Assembly: GCA_027922465.2 (NCBI GenBank)
Contig: BQMF02000303.1
Span: forward strand, 476,795-540,794
Reading direction: 5' to 3'
DNA: 64,000 nucleotides
DNA from: Turritopsis dohrnii
Lineage: Eukaryota; Cnidaria; Hydrozoa; Anthoathecata; Oceaniidae
Position 1 is the first letter of the stretch. Every line of letters begins with the position of its first letter. Made by a program: the position numbers and the translations under genes. Below the pieces are notes generated by a model that had not been told where the DNA came from, ran no database searches, and saw only the letters and a list, made by a program, of their open reading frames with translations. Of this stretch, positions 11,022 through 21,404 are shown in pieces.

Positions 11022-12442
11022 GCTTTAGCGTGTGAAAATCCTTCCGTGTTGCTATTTTTGATTTTTCATACGAAAGTTTTTGATGCTCACCTGAAGTCGA
11101 TCGCACGAACAACAATCAACAATCTAAGAGATTGACAGCAATGGGAGAGTACTTAATCATTGCAAATATTTTTACGTCAAATTTGAAATTTCTAATCAAA
11201 AATTTATCGTTATTTTTCCCCACCAGATCCTGCAAACACCAGAGAGACACCAGAGGTAAATGTAAACTCAAAAGGGAAGTGGTAAAGTTGACGGATGGGA
11301 GAGAAAGTGTCATAAAATATGGAATAAAATGATTGACGTCATTTGTGAACAATCCCATTTCGCCAAAATGAATCAACACGAAAATCCATAACGACCGCGA
11401 GAGGTAGTTTAGGCGAAGATGAATCTGCTTATAAGCATGAATTAATCCATTTGAAGTTTTGATTATAGGTATTTACCTGAGAATTTGTTTAGAACAACGC
11501 TACAAAGTTGTAATTCCCTACAAATAGTAAAATAGTTTCGTGTAAACAAAACATGATTTTTCCGATTCCGCTACTTCATTAGAATATTTGAAGCTGAAAA
11601 TCACGTGACTTTCAACAAAAATTAGATTTCCTTATGAGATCTAGCAACTGAGATCTAGTTCCGCCTCTGGATACGACGGATTTTCAACCTTCCTGGAATC
11701 GCCATAAAAAGCCTTACTGGGACATTTGGTTAAAGACAATTTACAGTTCCACTTGGAGATGATTTTGCTGATACAAAATATTCGATCGTCACTAAAGACA
11801 ATGAAGTATAAAGTTCACCTATTGTATTCTGCTTGTCAAATCTGAAACTCTGTAAAAATACTCACGTCACAGAGCCTTAAAGTTTTTATGAAAATTAGAA
11901 TACTTAAGCTTAGCTGAGCTTGTATGTCAAAATTTTATTCAAAATATCTGCTGCATAGGACTTTCAACATTATTATCACCTTTGTTATTATACTGCTATT
12001 TACCATGGCTGATAACTACGTCGTGTTTTAGTTTCTAAAAAGAGTATAGGTTATACAATGTGACCATGTTGCAAACCACGCTTGATGAAGTATGGTTTAA
12101 CACTACATCTTTGAAACATGAGACATCATGTGAAAATTTGTTTGAGAAAGTGTTTCAAATTTTGTTTGAGTCATGGGGTCAAACCATAACAAAACTTACT
12201 TTTATAAATAAATGAATTAATTGATAGGGTCAAATATTTTTGTCAGCAAACATATCTTTCAAAATGACAGTTCATTAATAAAGGAATTTTGTGAAGCTGT
12301 TACACTTCAGACATCGTATTTTGTAAACAGAGCAAACATCATTAATATTCAGTTTAAAAACAACAGGTCTAAACGCATATCCAGTTTTTTGAATCCAATT
12401 TGTTTTTTACAATGACGATAACGCACAGCAAAACCCAACATC
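11022..12442. other. Intergenic, no gene seen
   Basis: No convincing coding sequence. A stretch at about 11328-11356 ('gacgtcatttgtgaacaa') recurs at about 14711-14732, so it is a dispersed repeat fragment. Confidence 0.45.
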
Positions 12443-12629
12443 AATTATTATATTAAAAACACATGTTAAAAATTCCACTTAAACATATAAAGCTTTTCGT
12501 AAGACACAGGCTTACATTATCAAGTTAGATTATCAAGTTAGATCAAGTTTGATAATGTAAGCCTGTGTCTTACGAAAAGCTTTATATGTTTAAGTGGAAT
12601 TTTTAACATGTGTTTTTAATATAATAATT
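12443..12629. repeat. Perfect 81 bp inverted repeat (hairpin, 25 bp loop)
   Basis: The left arm (12443-12523) and right arm (12549-12629) appear identical in reverse complement over about 80 bp. The outermost flanks share a short direct repeat 'aaacccaacat' (12431-12441 and 12653-12663). The arms contain no coding sequence. It may be a foldback transposon or a recent inverted duplication; if transcribed it would form a long double-stranded RNA. Confidence 0.9.
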
Positions 12630-12879
12630 ATTCACTGGCTGTTATTTTCTAAAAACCCAACATTGTTTTTTAAAACATCGTGACATCTCCCGCTTCACTC
12701 CCCCGTCAATTGTAAAGAAATTTGCTTCATAGTTGTTTTACGCAACAACAAAAAACCCCCTGATATTTACATGGCTTATTATGGGCTTCTTTACAATCTA
12801 AAAAATAACTGTAATATAGCGAAGAAAGGTTTAATTAAGAAGGGAACGTAAAGAATTCCTCTATATCTGAGTAGGCAAA

Positions 12880-12985
12880 ATTATCACAAAAGGTCACTGC
12901 GGCGAGGTGCATTTTCATTGAAATTGTATGTGCATTTCTAAAGAAAAGCACTCCTCCGCAGTAATTTTCCAACGTATTCTACCCG
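12880..12985. mobile_element. Copy of a ~115 bp near-palindromic MITE ('cactgcg' family)
   Basis: The arms are 'tcactgcggcgagg' and 'cactcctccgcagtaat', separated by 'tttcattgaaat' and 'atttctaaagaaa'. It belongs to a family with other copies at 24995-25045, 25290-25385, 26388-26505, 37381-37500, 52903-53013, 58111-58224, 59505-59598, 60668-60716 (partial) and 62992-63090. Confidence 0.65.
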
Positions 12986-14820
12986 CTGGGATACACCATA
13001 CTGAAATTGAAAATGACTATTCTGAAGTTACTAAGGGAATCCTCCTGCGATAAACGTAAATCCTCCTGAGTTTTTAATTAACTTTCAATAAGAAACATAT
13101 TTGTCCGGTTCTCAGCAGAACACAGCATCAGAACTTACGTTTTAAAGTTGTTATGAAAATTGTATTGAGCAAAATTATTTGTTGTAAGAATTTCATGATA
13201 GTACGAAGGAGTTTTGTTGTTGAGATTAAAGAGGTGAGTTATATAAACAAATTAAGTTGTACAAAAAAAAATGTTAAAATTTAAAATATGGCGTCATTAA
13301 AGAACTTTTTCATGTCACTTTTAGTTGTAAAATATGATGAATGTTTTCTCATAGCGTTATTTCAATTTCCTTTATTATCTGGTGCGACCATCTTACTGTC
13401 ATGTTTGCTATTTGAAACTGACAAGGCCGTTCATATCAAAGAACTTTAGTGAATTGGTAACCTTAGTAACGAAAATATTTCAAATCATAGGTTTTGAAGA
13501 CAGATTGTTCCATAATAAGTATGGTGGAAGCTATGATATTTAAATAAAGATTATATTAGGTAATTAGTTATCACTTGAGAAATACGAAATACTTATGTCT
13601 AAAAAAGAATGTTAATTAAATTATAGCTTCTGTGTTTCGTGTCTGAAAGGTTTTGAGGAGAAGGTAGGTAGTAAATGGGTCTTCCATGTTTTGCTTTTTA
13701 TAAATAAAAACTTTAGACAATTTCTGCTAGCATTAAGTGTTCGAATTCAGTAAACGCATCCAAATTTTGTCACAAAGTTTGTCTAAAATCAGAAACCACT
13801 ACGGTGATATAAAAAAGTCTTAAAATGATCCGAATTTTTCAGCTTAAAATTGCACACCATAAGCGTTCGAATAGTCAATATGCATAAATTACCCAGCTCC
13901 TTCCTACGCACTTGCATCAGTAAAGTAAAATCGTGTACTTTAAGGGCAGAAACTTTCGCGATTTTTGCCTTTTTTCGCGAACGTTTCTGCCAGGTAAAAA
14001 AGTAAAATCGAAATTCGCGAAAGTTTTTTCGCGAAAAGTCAAGTTTTTCTAAAAATCGCGAAAGTTTTTTCAACAACAAAAAATTCTCAAATAACAAGGA
14101 ATCCAAAAACGGAGTGGTTTTAATTTTTAGGGATGTCCTGAGATACAAAAAGAAAGATGGATAGAGAGAGAGAGAGAACAATTTTATCTTTGTTTTTTAT
14201 CCATTTGATTCTTTAACAGAGAGTTACTCATCAATAATTACACAATTTTCTGATTGTGTCTTCTTACTTTTCTTGCTACCACCCAAAAACATTTCACGAA
14301 TATCTCTACTTCACTTGAAGCTGGATCAAAAGTAGTTATTTTCTTTCTTTTTTTTTTTTTTTTTTTTGTCGAAGTGGCAGGTGGTACGCTCATTAATGGG
14401 CGTAGCGTCATCACAAACATATCATCTGAAGAATTCGAGATTTTGTGTGGGGGAGAAGGTCTGATTTGATCGAAGATAGTAGTGATGAAGATTCGGAGTG
14501 GAAAGAAATGAATGACTCGCTCTAAAATGAACTAAGGCATTCTTTACTTTATTTCTATTTGCATTTCGATAGTTTTTTTGCAAGAGAGTTAAGAATTTTT
14601 AAAATAATTCAAAAAAAATTTCTTCATTCATTGTCATTCGCGAAAGTTTTTCCCTCCGAAAGTAAAGTTTTTGGAGGATTCGAGGATTATGCTGAAGTTG
14701 ACGCTGTTTGACGTCATTTGTGAACAGTCCCTTTCCTGGCACTGAGATATAGTTAACTCGTGTAATCTCGAGCATGCGCTTCACGCTATCTCGAACAAAA
14801 GCCTTCGTCCCGTCAGCATT
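12986..14820. other. Repeat-derived intergenic sequence
   Basis: No gene recognised. It contains a 47 bp hairpin with ends 'ggcagaaac' (13945-13991), several 'tcgcgaaagttttt' motifs to 14080 and again near 14640, a short 'ga' microsatellite (about 14163-14178) and a poly-T run (14344-14367). Confidence 0.5.
13945..13991. mobile_element. Tiny hairpin of the 'ggcagaaac' family
   Basis: 47 bp with ends 'ggcagaaactttcgcg' and 'cgcgaacgtttctgcc' in inverted orientation. The ends match those bounding 6647-7938. Confidence 0.55.
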
Positions 14821-14822
14821 TA

Positions 14823-16150
14823 CAGCCCACTATAAATCTTGTTATCTCGAACTTTTTATCCGGTTCATTGAGAGTTTGATAAAGATAGTTCGACCTTGTT
14901 TACATAGGGAACAGATACCTGGTTTAGGTAGGGAACAGATCCCTGGTTTAGATAGGGAACAGATCCCTGGCTTAGAGTTTGAAATACCATATCTCCAGTA
15001 TTTTCTCAGGAATCACCCTAAATACTTGCATCAAAATCACGAAAGGTGCACCAAAAGCTGATTTTGTGGGGTTTTTTGTTCTTGGGAGGCGGTAACATTT
15101 GAACTTTCACGTGAATTTCGCGTGAATGCTTTGGAATATCTGCCGAGATTTTGTCCTCATTAATATTATTTCTGATATGTCAAAAACACGTCATCTCTTC
15201 GTAATTATAACCAAAAACAGAGATGAAGATCAAATAAGCAGGCAGTCTTAAAAAAGCGAACGGATAAACGGATAAAACCTATGAATTATCCCGATGTTAT
15301 CCGGAAATTATTTTAATATCTAAAGTACGCTTTTGTGTGTACCGAGACTTCCCTTTCGTAAATCGGATTAAAACTAAAAATATATATAACTTCTGTGAAA
15401 TTGAAATATTTTAATCAAAAGGATTTTCCATTTTATACTTTTAACTTTTAATATATATCCAAGGATGAGCACCTTCATCGGATTAAAACTAGATTATCGG
15501 ATTATCTGATTATTCTTTTTTTCTTATCGAATATGCTTGGCGTGGATAAGCAAGAATCAAAACGCAGTGTCTGGTTGAGAAAACGGCGGAGCAAATCGAT
15601 AAATTACTTTAACTGATTTCGTCATCGACTTCAAATGATGTCAGAACACTTGCATGTTTTTGTTGGTTGCTTGCTAACTAAATTCGTCTTATTGGATAAT
15701 TTTTCATCGTTTTTTATTCGATCATTTGAATATCAACGGAGAAATCGATTTAGCTATATACTGATGGCAAACTTTTGTGTATAGAGAAATTCCCGTGAAG
15801 ATTTTGACATCTGCTGCTCGATATTTATCAGGAACACTTCACGAGGAAAAAATTGATTTAAAACAATAAAAGAAAAGATTTGATGAAAAGTAGCAAAATT
15901 GAAAAGAATGCTTAACAAAGATAACAAATACCGTGTTTTGAACGAAGCTTTATTCACAAAAGGATATATACTCTTGCGCATAGAAAATTTGGCAGTTGCG
16001 GAAAAGAAAAGACTTCGTAGGAATTATTCTTTCTTCAAAAGTTGCTGATAGTACATAGCTGCACTAATGAATGATGCTCGAGCTCTCATTGGACCGAATA
16101 AAAAGTTCGAAATAGCGCGTCATCGAGATAACGAGATTTATAGCCGGCTG
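14823..16150. mobile_element. pogo/Tigger-like non-autonomous element (1.33 kb)
   Basis: The left end is 'cagcccactataaatcttg' and the right end, reversed, is 'cagccggctataaatctcg'. Similarity continues inwards for about 60 bp (ttatctcga ... actttttatccggt). TA flanks both sides (14821-14822 and 16151-16152). The interior has a triple short direct repeat 'agggaacagatccctgg' near 14908-14970 and no transposase frame, so this is a deletion derivative. Confidence 0.75.
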
Positions 16151-16167
16151 TAAAAGCCTATCTCTTG

Positions 16168-16238
16168 CAACCTCGTACCCAGGGTTTCTCGCCTTTTCGA
16201 TATACGGACGGCGGCGAGAAACCCTGGGTACGAGGTTG
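16168..16238. mobile_element. 71 bp foldback element with 9 bp target duplication
   Basis: Near-perfect arms of about 28 bp, 'caacctcgtacccaggg...' and its reverse complement, surround a 15 bp core. The direct repeat 'tatctcttg' flanks it exactly (16159-16167 and 16239-16247). A 8-9 bp duplication points to a hAT- or Mutator-type transposase. It sits 17 bp outside the pogo-like element. Confidence 0.8.
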
Positions 16239-16652
16239 TATCTCTTGTCCAGGAAAAATGTTTAAACTTTAGTCAGTGAATAAGGTTGGAGATGTTTAGA
16301 TCGAATCAAGGAAGCTTTCTTCTGCAATATGTTCGTCGGACAACTCGTTACCATCAGACTTTCACGGTAAAAACCTTGTGAAATGTATTTGGGTTAGTGA
16401 GGTTTCGGCTCAGGGTTGGCCTTATTTGTTCAAATACTTTCATAAGTGTTTTCACTGTAAATGGTCTGGATGGTCAGGACATACCCTACGAAAATACTCT
16501 CTGATATCTAACTTTCACTTCCACTTTTATGTTAATTATTTTCTCTTTTTAGTTAAATGAATGAGCTGTCATTCAAACTAGAACATACAACGAATATATG
16601 ATTAAGGCAGATATATTAATAACTTTCGAACTAAAACATTTGATGAGTAAAA

Positions 16653-17147
16653 ATGAGTAAATTACGCAACTCCATCATCCGACGACGTAAAAAGCGAGAT
16701 CAAGAATCGTGCGATGATAACGACATTGACAGTTCATCTAATCATTCAAAGCTAAAACGGAGCTCTTCTTTCGTCAGTCGTGAAGTTCTCCTTCACCACG
16801 CAGTTAAACAGGAGAATTTAAGTGCAGCTTGTAAAGTGTTAGAGAATGACGTAGACGTAAACTTCATGAGACCGCCGGGAGTGACGCCTTTACATATAGC
16901 ATGCGCCGCCGGCAACCTGAAATTCGTGTCAATACTGACGGAAAAGGGAGCCGACATATTCATTAAAACAAGCCTCGGGTTGTCGCCGTTGCATTTAGCC
17001 TTCATGTTCGGACATTTTGACGTTGCTGAGCATTTAATAACGCTCGGATCAGACCCGAATGATATCAAGGACGGATTCCAACATGACGGGTTCAAGGATA
17101 ACCGACAGTCGTATAGTAAAGCTATGGATGTTTTAAAGATGATGTGA
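16653..17147 (+). CDS. Small ankyrin-repeat protein
   Basis: An intact single-exon frame of 164 residues. The N-terminus is basic (RRRKKRD at 11-17) and Ser-rich. A degenerate repeat (about 44-72) is followed by two good ankyrin repeats, about 76-105 (GVTPLHIACAAGNLKFVSIL then EKGAD) and 109-138 (GLSPLHLAFMFGHFDVAEHL then LGSDPND). The architecture, a short protein with about three repeats, recalls protein phosphatase 1 regulatory subunit 27 and related small ankyrin proteins. I see no clear RVxF phosphatase-docking motif, so a binding partner cannot be named. The start is the first in-frame ATG. It is flanked by transposons but shows no break. An intronless gene could also be a retrocopy. 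Confidence 0.75.
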   Translation: MSKLRNSIIRRRKKRDQESCDDNDIDSSSNHSKLKRSSSFVSREVLLHHAVKQENLSAACKVLENDVDVNFMRPPGVTPLHIACAAGNLKFVSILTEKGADIFIKTSLGLSPLHLAFMFGHFDVAEHLITLGSDPNDIKDGFQHDGFKDNRQSYSKAMDVLKMM

Positions 17148-17995
17148 TACCTATCTCTCTAACTAACCGACGCGTTAAGTTGTCATAGTAACTAACGTAA
17201 CCCGTTTGCAAGATCGTTCACAGAGCGTGGCTTGCTCAAGTAAATTGATCAGTAGTTTATGGACAGATTTTTAAACAAACTTTCGGATTTATATGTTGGA
17301 GTGTTATAACCCGTTCGTAAAAGCATTTGCTATTATGCGTTGTATCAACGATAACAGTTTTGTCACATCTAAAAGAGATTCCTGGTGACCAAAACGTGTC
17401 TACCCAGTCGCGAAAATCTTTTGAACAACCTGGTCAAATGTCCTTTAAGTAAATTACCGAACACAATTAGCTAAAATAGTTTTTCTCAAGTACCTTCTAT
17501 ACTGGGCAAAACTATTGGAATTTTACAGAAAATCAACATTTCTCACCCATAAACAAAGTTGTTTCAGTTCAGTTAGTTCAAGCATAAACAAGCCTCTATT
17601 AGGACGGGGGTTGGTGTTGCTACTACAAAATTTCCATTTTATTTTGCCCGAAATTGTAGGTCTCAACAAGCGCCCAATGTAAGACATCAGTATAGTATGG
17701 CGTATAACAAAACCGCCCCCAAAAAGCAGATATGTGGTTTCGCACAGCATCTCCATGATGCTTTCTTGGTGACTACAGTTCATATGAACAATTCCAGTAT
17801 TGTTAAAGGAGTGGTATCGTCATTTCAAATTTTATAACAAATTTTAGTTTAAAAAATATATAGTTAGTCTGCGTTGAAACTTTTTTAAAAAACTTTTTAC
17901 TTCTGAAGATATTGAATTTTTAATTATTTTATAAACCCCCGTCTTTATTTCCGATGAAAAACGTGTGACGTCATTGAAGAAGTTTCATTTATTTT
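17148..17995. other. Intergenic, no gene seen
   Basis: Follows the ankyrin gene. No recognisable coding sequence; it probably includes that gene's 3' untranslated region. Confidence 0.4.
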
Positions 17996-17997
17996 TA

Positions 17998-18410
17998 CAG
18001 TGGAATCTCGCTATCTCGAACTTTCATCGGGTCGGGTCATTTATAAATTTTATAAATTGGGATCTCAGACTCTGACAAAAGCAAATGCCTAATGTAAAAC
18101 AAACACTGAGAGACAAAGTCAAAGAAAAGAATTCCATTCATGGAACGTTCAAAAATTCGAAAATCGAATGTCCTAATGAAAACAAAACTGGTTTCTATCA
18201 GCGGCTTTTATAAAAGTTCGAGATAAGGATGGCGATTTGTTTCAAGGGACCTAAAAAAAGTTCGAGATAGCGGGAAATTCGAGATAGCGCATGTTCGAGA
18301 TAGCGAGACAAATTTTGCCTAGCGAGGGTTTAAATGCTGAAGGGACCGACGTTTTTGTTCGAGATAGCGCGATATTCGAGATAGCGCATGTTCGAGATAG
18401 CGAGACTCTG
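17998..18410. mobile_element. pogo/Tigger-like MITE (413 bp)
   Basis: The left end is 'cagtggaatctcgctatctc' and the right end, reversed, is 'cagagtctcgctatctcgaa'. TA flanks both sides (17996-17997 and 18411-18412). The right part repeats 'gttcgagatagcg' four or more times. No coding capacity. It lies just upstream of the P2X7-like exon. Confidence 0.8.
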
Positions 18411-18466
18411 TATTTGTTATGCGAGTGCAAGACCGTATTAGCTTTTCATGTTTTTATAAATCATGA

Positions 18467-18779
18467 GTGGGAGTTCGTGAAGAAGAACCAGATTTTCACA
18501 GTGAAGATGAAGAATATAGCTATGAGTCATCAATCAAGGATCTCACAGAGCATTTTAGTGGTTTAGAGCCTTATAGTTTTGAACCACTTGCTTTAAAGAA
18601 TAATGAAGAAGTTCGACCAGAACTATGTGAAGATGATTGTGATGATGCTGACGAAATTACTTCAGAGAGAGTTGGCAACATAGAGTGGTGCAAATGTGGA
18701 AACTGTATTGTTGAAGCAAGAGGAATTGATTGTCTATGTTGCAAAGAAGTTCATGCAATCGAAGATGATAAATTTCAAG
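18467..18779 (+). pseudogene. Exon with P2X7-type cytoplasmic cysteine domain (partial gene)
   Basis: An open stretch of about 104 residues ends at a GT donor (18780, 'caag|gtaaat'). It starts with an acidic region (EEEPDFHSEDEEYSYESS), then GLEPYSFEPL, then the signature RVGNIEWCKCGNCIVEARGI followed by DCLCCKEV. This W-C-x-C-x2-C...C-x-C-C pattern is that of the zinc-binding 'ballast' domain at the C-terminus of the P2X7 receptor. The domain also occurs alone in many invertebrate proteins, often from multicopy or transposon-like genes. The usual remainder of the domain (a CIT..H and CLN-type segment) is absent downstream. No in-frame ATG was found, so an upstream exon is needed. A 413 bp MITE lies directly upstream and the tandem-repeat unit begins 6 bp into the intron. 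Confidence 0.6.
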
Positions 18780-18785
18780 GTAAAT

Positions 18786-21404
18786 CTTATTATAATAATC
18801 CGCGTTGTGCATCCCACTTTTATTTTAGAGAGTGATATATTTGTTTTTTTTGCACGGTCAAAACCTTCTTATTTTTTCCCTTTTCGTCGTAAAACCACGC
18901 CAAAGCGAGAGTGATTTTTTTGATTTTTCGCGATTAGTATATGCTCCTCCGTTTTGTTATTTTTGGCTTGCGCAGTGGAAATCAGCCGAAAAACGTCTTT
19001 GGAGGAGTGCGAGCAATGCAATGTTAATCGTTCGAAATTTGTCAACGATCATTTCGTGAGCAAGAAACTTCGCGAAGAAGACGTGTTTCTTTTTGTATAC
19101 GAATATTTTAATTTAAATTTGATTGTTTTAGGCAGCAAATCGACGAAAGAACTGACGAAGAAACACAGGTATTGTTATTATTATAAAACGTTTTATCATC
19201 GTGTTTATTGCTAAAGAACACGGGTTAGTTGTTTGTTTACAATGAAAAATCATATTTAGATATACAGAAGAAGTGCAGTGAAGTTTTTAAAAATTAGCTG
19301 CAGAAAGATCGAACGAACAAAAGGTATTATTATAAAACTGTTATTTTTGATTAATAGAAGAACAAGTTAGTATTTAAATGTATTTAAATGTTTGTTTACG
19401 TTTTAGTTATCAATTTATTGTTAAACTTTTATTGTTATTGTATTTTAGATTTTATTTTAGATTAATAAAAGAACAGGTATAACCACATGCTTAGGTGAGT
19501 TTTTAAACAGATGTTGTTTTTTATATATAGGTTTTTTCAGAGGAAAACGAAACGAAGAAGTCTATTTTTATTTTACGAGCTGTTTGCGTATTTCTTTTTA
19601 TAGTTATCAAATAGTTATGGGAGTGCAGCAGTAGAGTAGTGTAGATGAAGTTGAAGTTGTTTAAAAATGGCTGCAGAAAGGATGCTGTTTATTTACATTG
19701 GTGAAGAAAATGGTTTTACTTCTTTTCGGAGAGAAATTGTTTGGAAAAGATATAAAGTAATATACGTAAGTACATGAGTCAAACGGATTTAGTAAATACA
19801 GCGTTAAAAGAGAGTAAAAACAGAGTTAAAACGATCAAATCATTAAGATGCATGTCCCTCGAGCAGTTAATGATTTGTTTTGGTAACGAAGTTGCTGTTC
19901 CTTATTTTATTTAATTCAAAATGGCTCCACAGTTATGAAGTTACGAAGAAAGCATTTTTATGACTTTCACTGTATAAAAATGGTAGTGGAATTGCAGTAG
20001 TAAGCAAGGAGAAAGTGTATGTTTACAATAGGAAAGTATCCTGGAAAGTAAATCGAGTGTTATTAATTTGTTTACAGGTATGAAATATAGAAAGTAAAGA
20101 GTTTAGAAGTTGATAATGGCTACTACAGATCATGATCAATATTGTTTACTAACATGATTATGATGATGTGAATTGGTATTGAGAGGTAAAGTTAAAATAG
20201 TATCTATTTAGTTAAACACAGTTAGTATTAGTGGATACATAAAGGATAAGAGGAATGTTTACTGTTGTGTTTTGAATTTTCCAGCAGAGAGGAGCTTTGA
20301 ACCGGAAATAAAAAATGGCTCCACGAATGTTTTCATATGTTAAAAATTTTTCAGCTATACTAATTCTGTCATTACGTTTGTGTTTTTAATTATTATTTTT
20401 AAGGTTAATACATTTTCAAAGTTTCTTTTACTTTGTTTTGTTTTTCTTTAGATTTCGTCATAGCATGATTAGGTTTTTTGTATATGTTTTTTTAATGTTT
20501 TGATCTGTTAAAATAGAAATGAAGCACATGATGGGTTATAATGTCGAGAGGGTTACTTAAGATTTACTTACTTAATGACTGTGCAATGAAACTATCTTAC
20601 AAAAAATAAGTGTTGTTGGCTGTATTTTTCTTAAGTTTATATTTTATCGCGTTTATGCATATTTTGTGTTATGGTAATCGTTTACGTACTATGCCTAGGT
20701 ATATAACTTTGAATTTATGATTTTATTTGTGACTTTTTATCTTTTGTGTAAATTTTTCTTCTTAGTTATTGTTTTTAGGATAAATACGTACTTGAATTTC
20801 CTTTTTTTTTTTTGTTTCTTTTTTTTTTTTTTTTCAGTATTACAATTGAAACATTATTCTTTTAGGCAATAATAAAAAAAGCATGAAGAAATGAAACTCA
20901 TGGTTTTAATCATGATGTTGATGGTTTTGGGAAGAACTAACTATATCATTTCAAAAATTCATTAATGGTTGCAGTCCAGAAGTAACTTTTGAACAAAAGA
21001 AAAAGTTGGAAGGTATCATTTTTGTAATGTTATTCAATGTTTGGCTTTGTATGTCTTAGTAAACAGTTCTGTGTTATATATTGCATATTTTTACATTAAA
21101 GTTACTTCTCTTCTGCGTATGAATATATATTCTGAGCCATGTTGCTATTTGTTTCTGTTTTAAATTTTCTGAATGTAAGAAATGAATTAAAAAATTAATG
21201 CCTGAAAAGAAACTTTTCCAAGAGTTAAATTCTGCGACACAACGCATACTGAACATGGGTGGCGAGCGACGCCTCCTGGGATGTTTTTGAGTTGCGATTC
21301 TATGATTTATTTTTTCGTCACAGGGTACGTACACGGGAATGGTGGATTTGACCTAATGTTTTCGAAGTTAAGTTCGGTAAAAAGTTTTTACCCGGGATAC
21401 TAGT
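18786..21404. repeat. Large tandem-repeat unit 3 (2.6 kb)
   Basis: A near-complete second-cluster copy of the unit at 135-2657, with the same start ('cttattataataatccgcg') and end ('cccgggatactagt'). It keeps the block that is open from 18954 to 19214 (EISRKTSLEECEQCNVNRSK) and the exon-like block at 20876-21012. The motif 'atggctccac' occurs at about 19921 and 20314. Confidence 0.65.

Noticed and set aside
14344..14367. Poly-T run as a retroposon tail
   Set aside because: No retroposon body or target duplication is attached; treated as simple sequence.
16793..17095. Minus-strand open frame of 100 codons
   Set aside because: Antisense to the ankyrin-repeat gene, no independent support.
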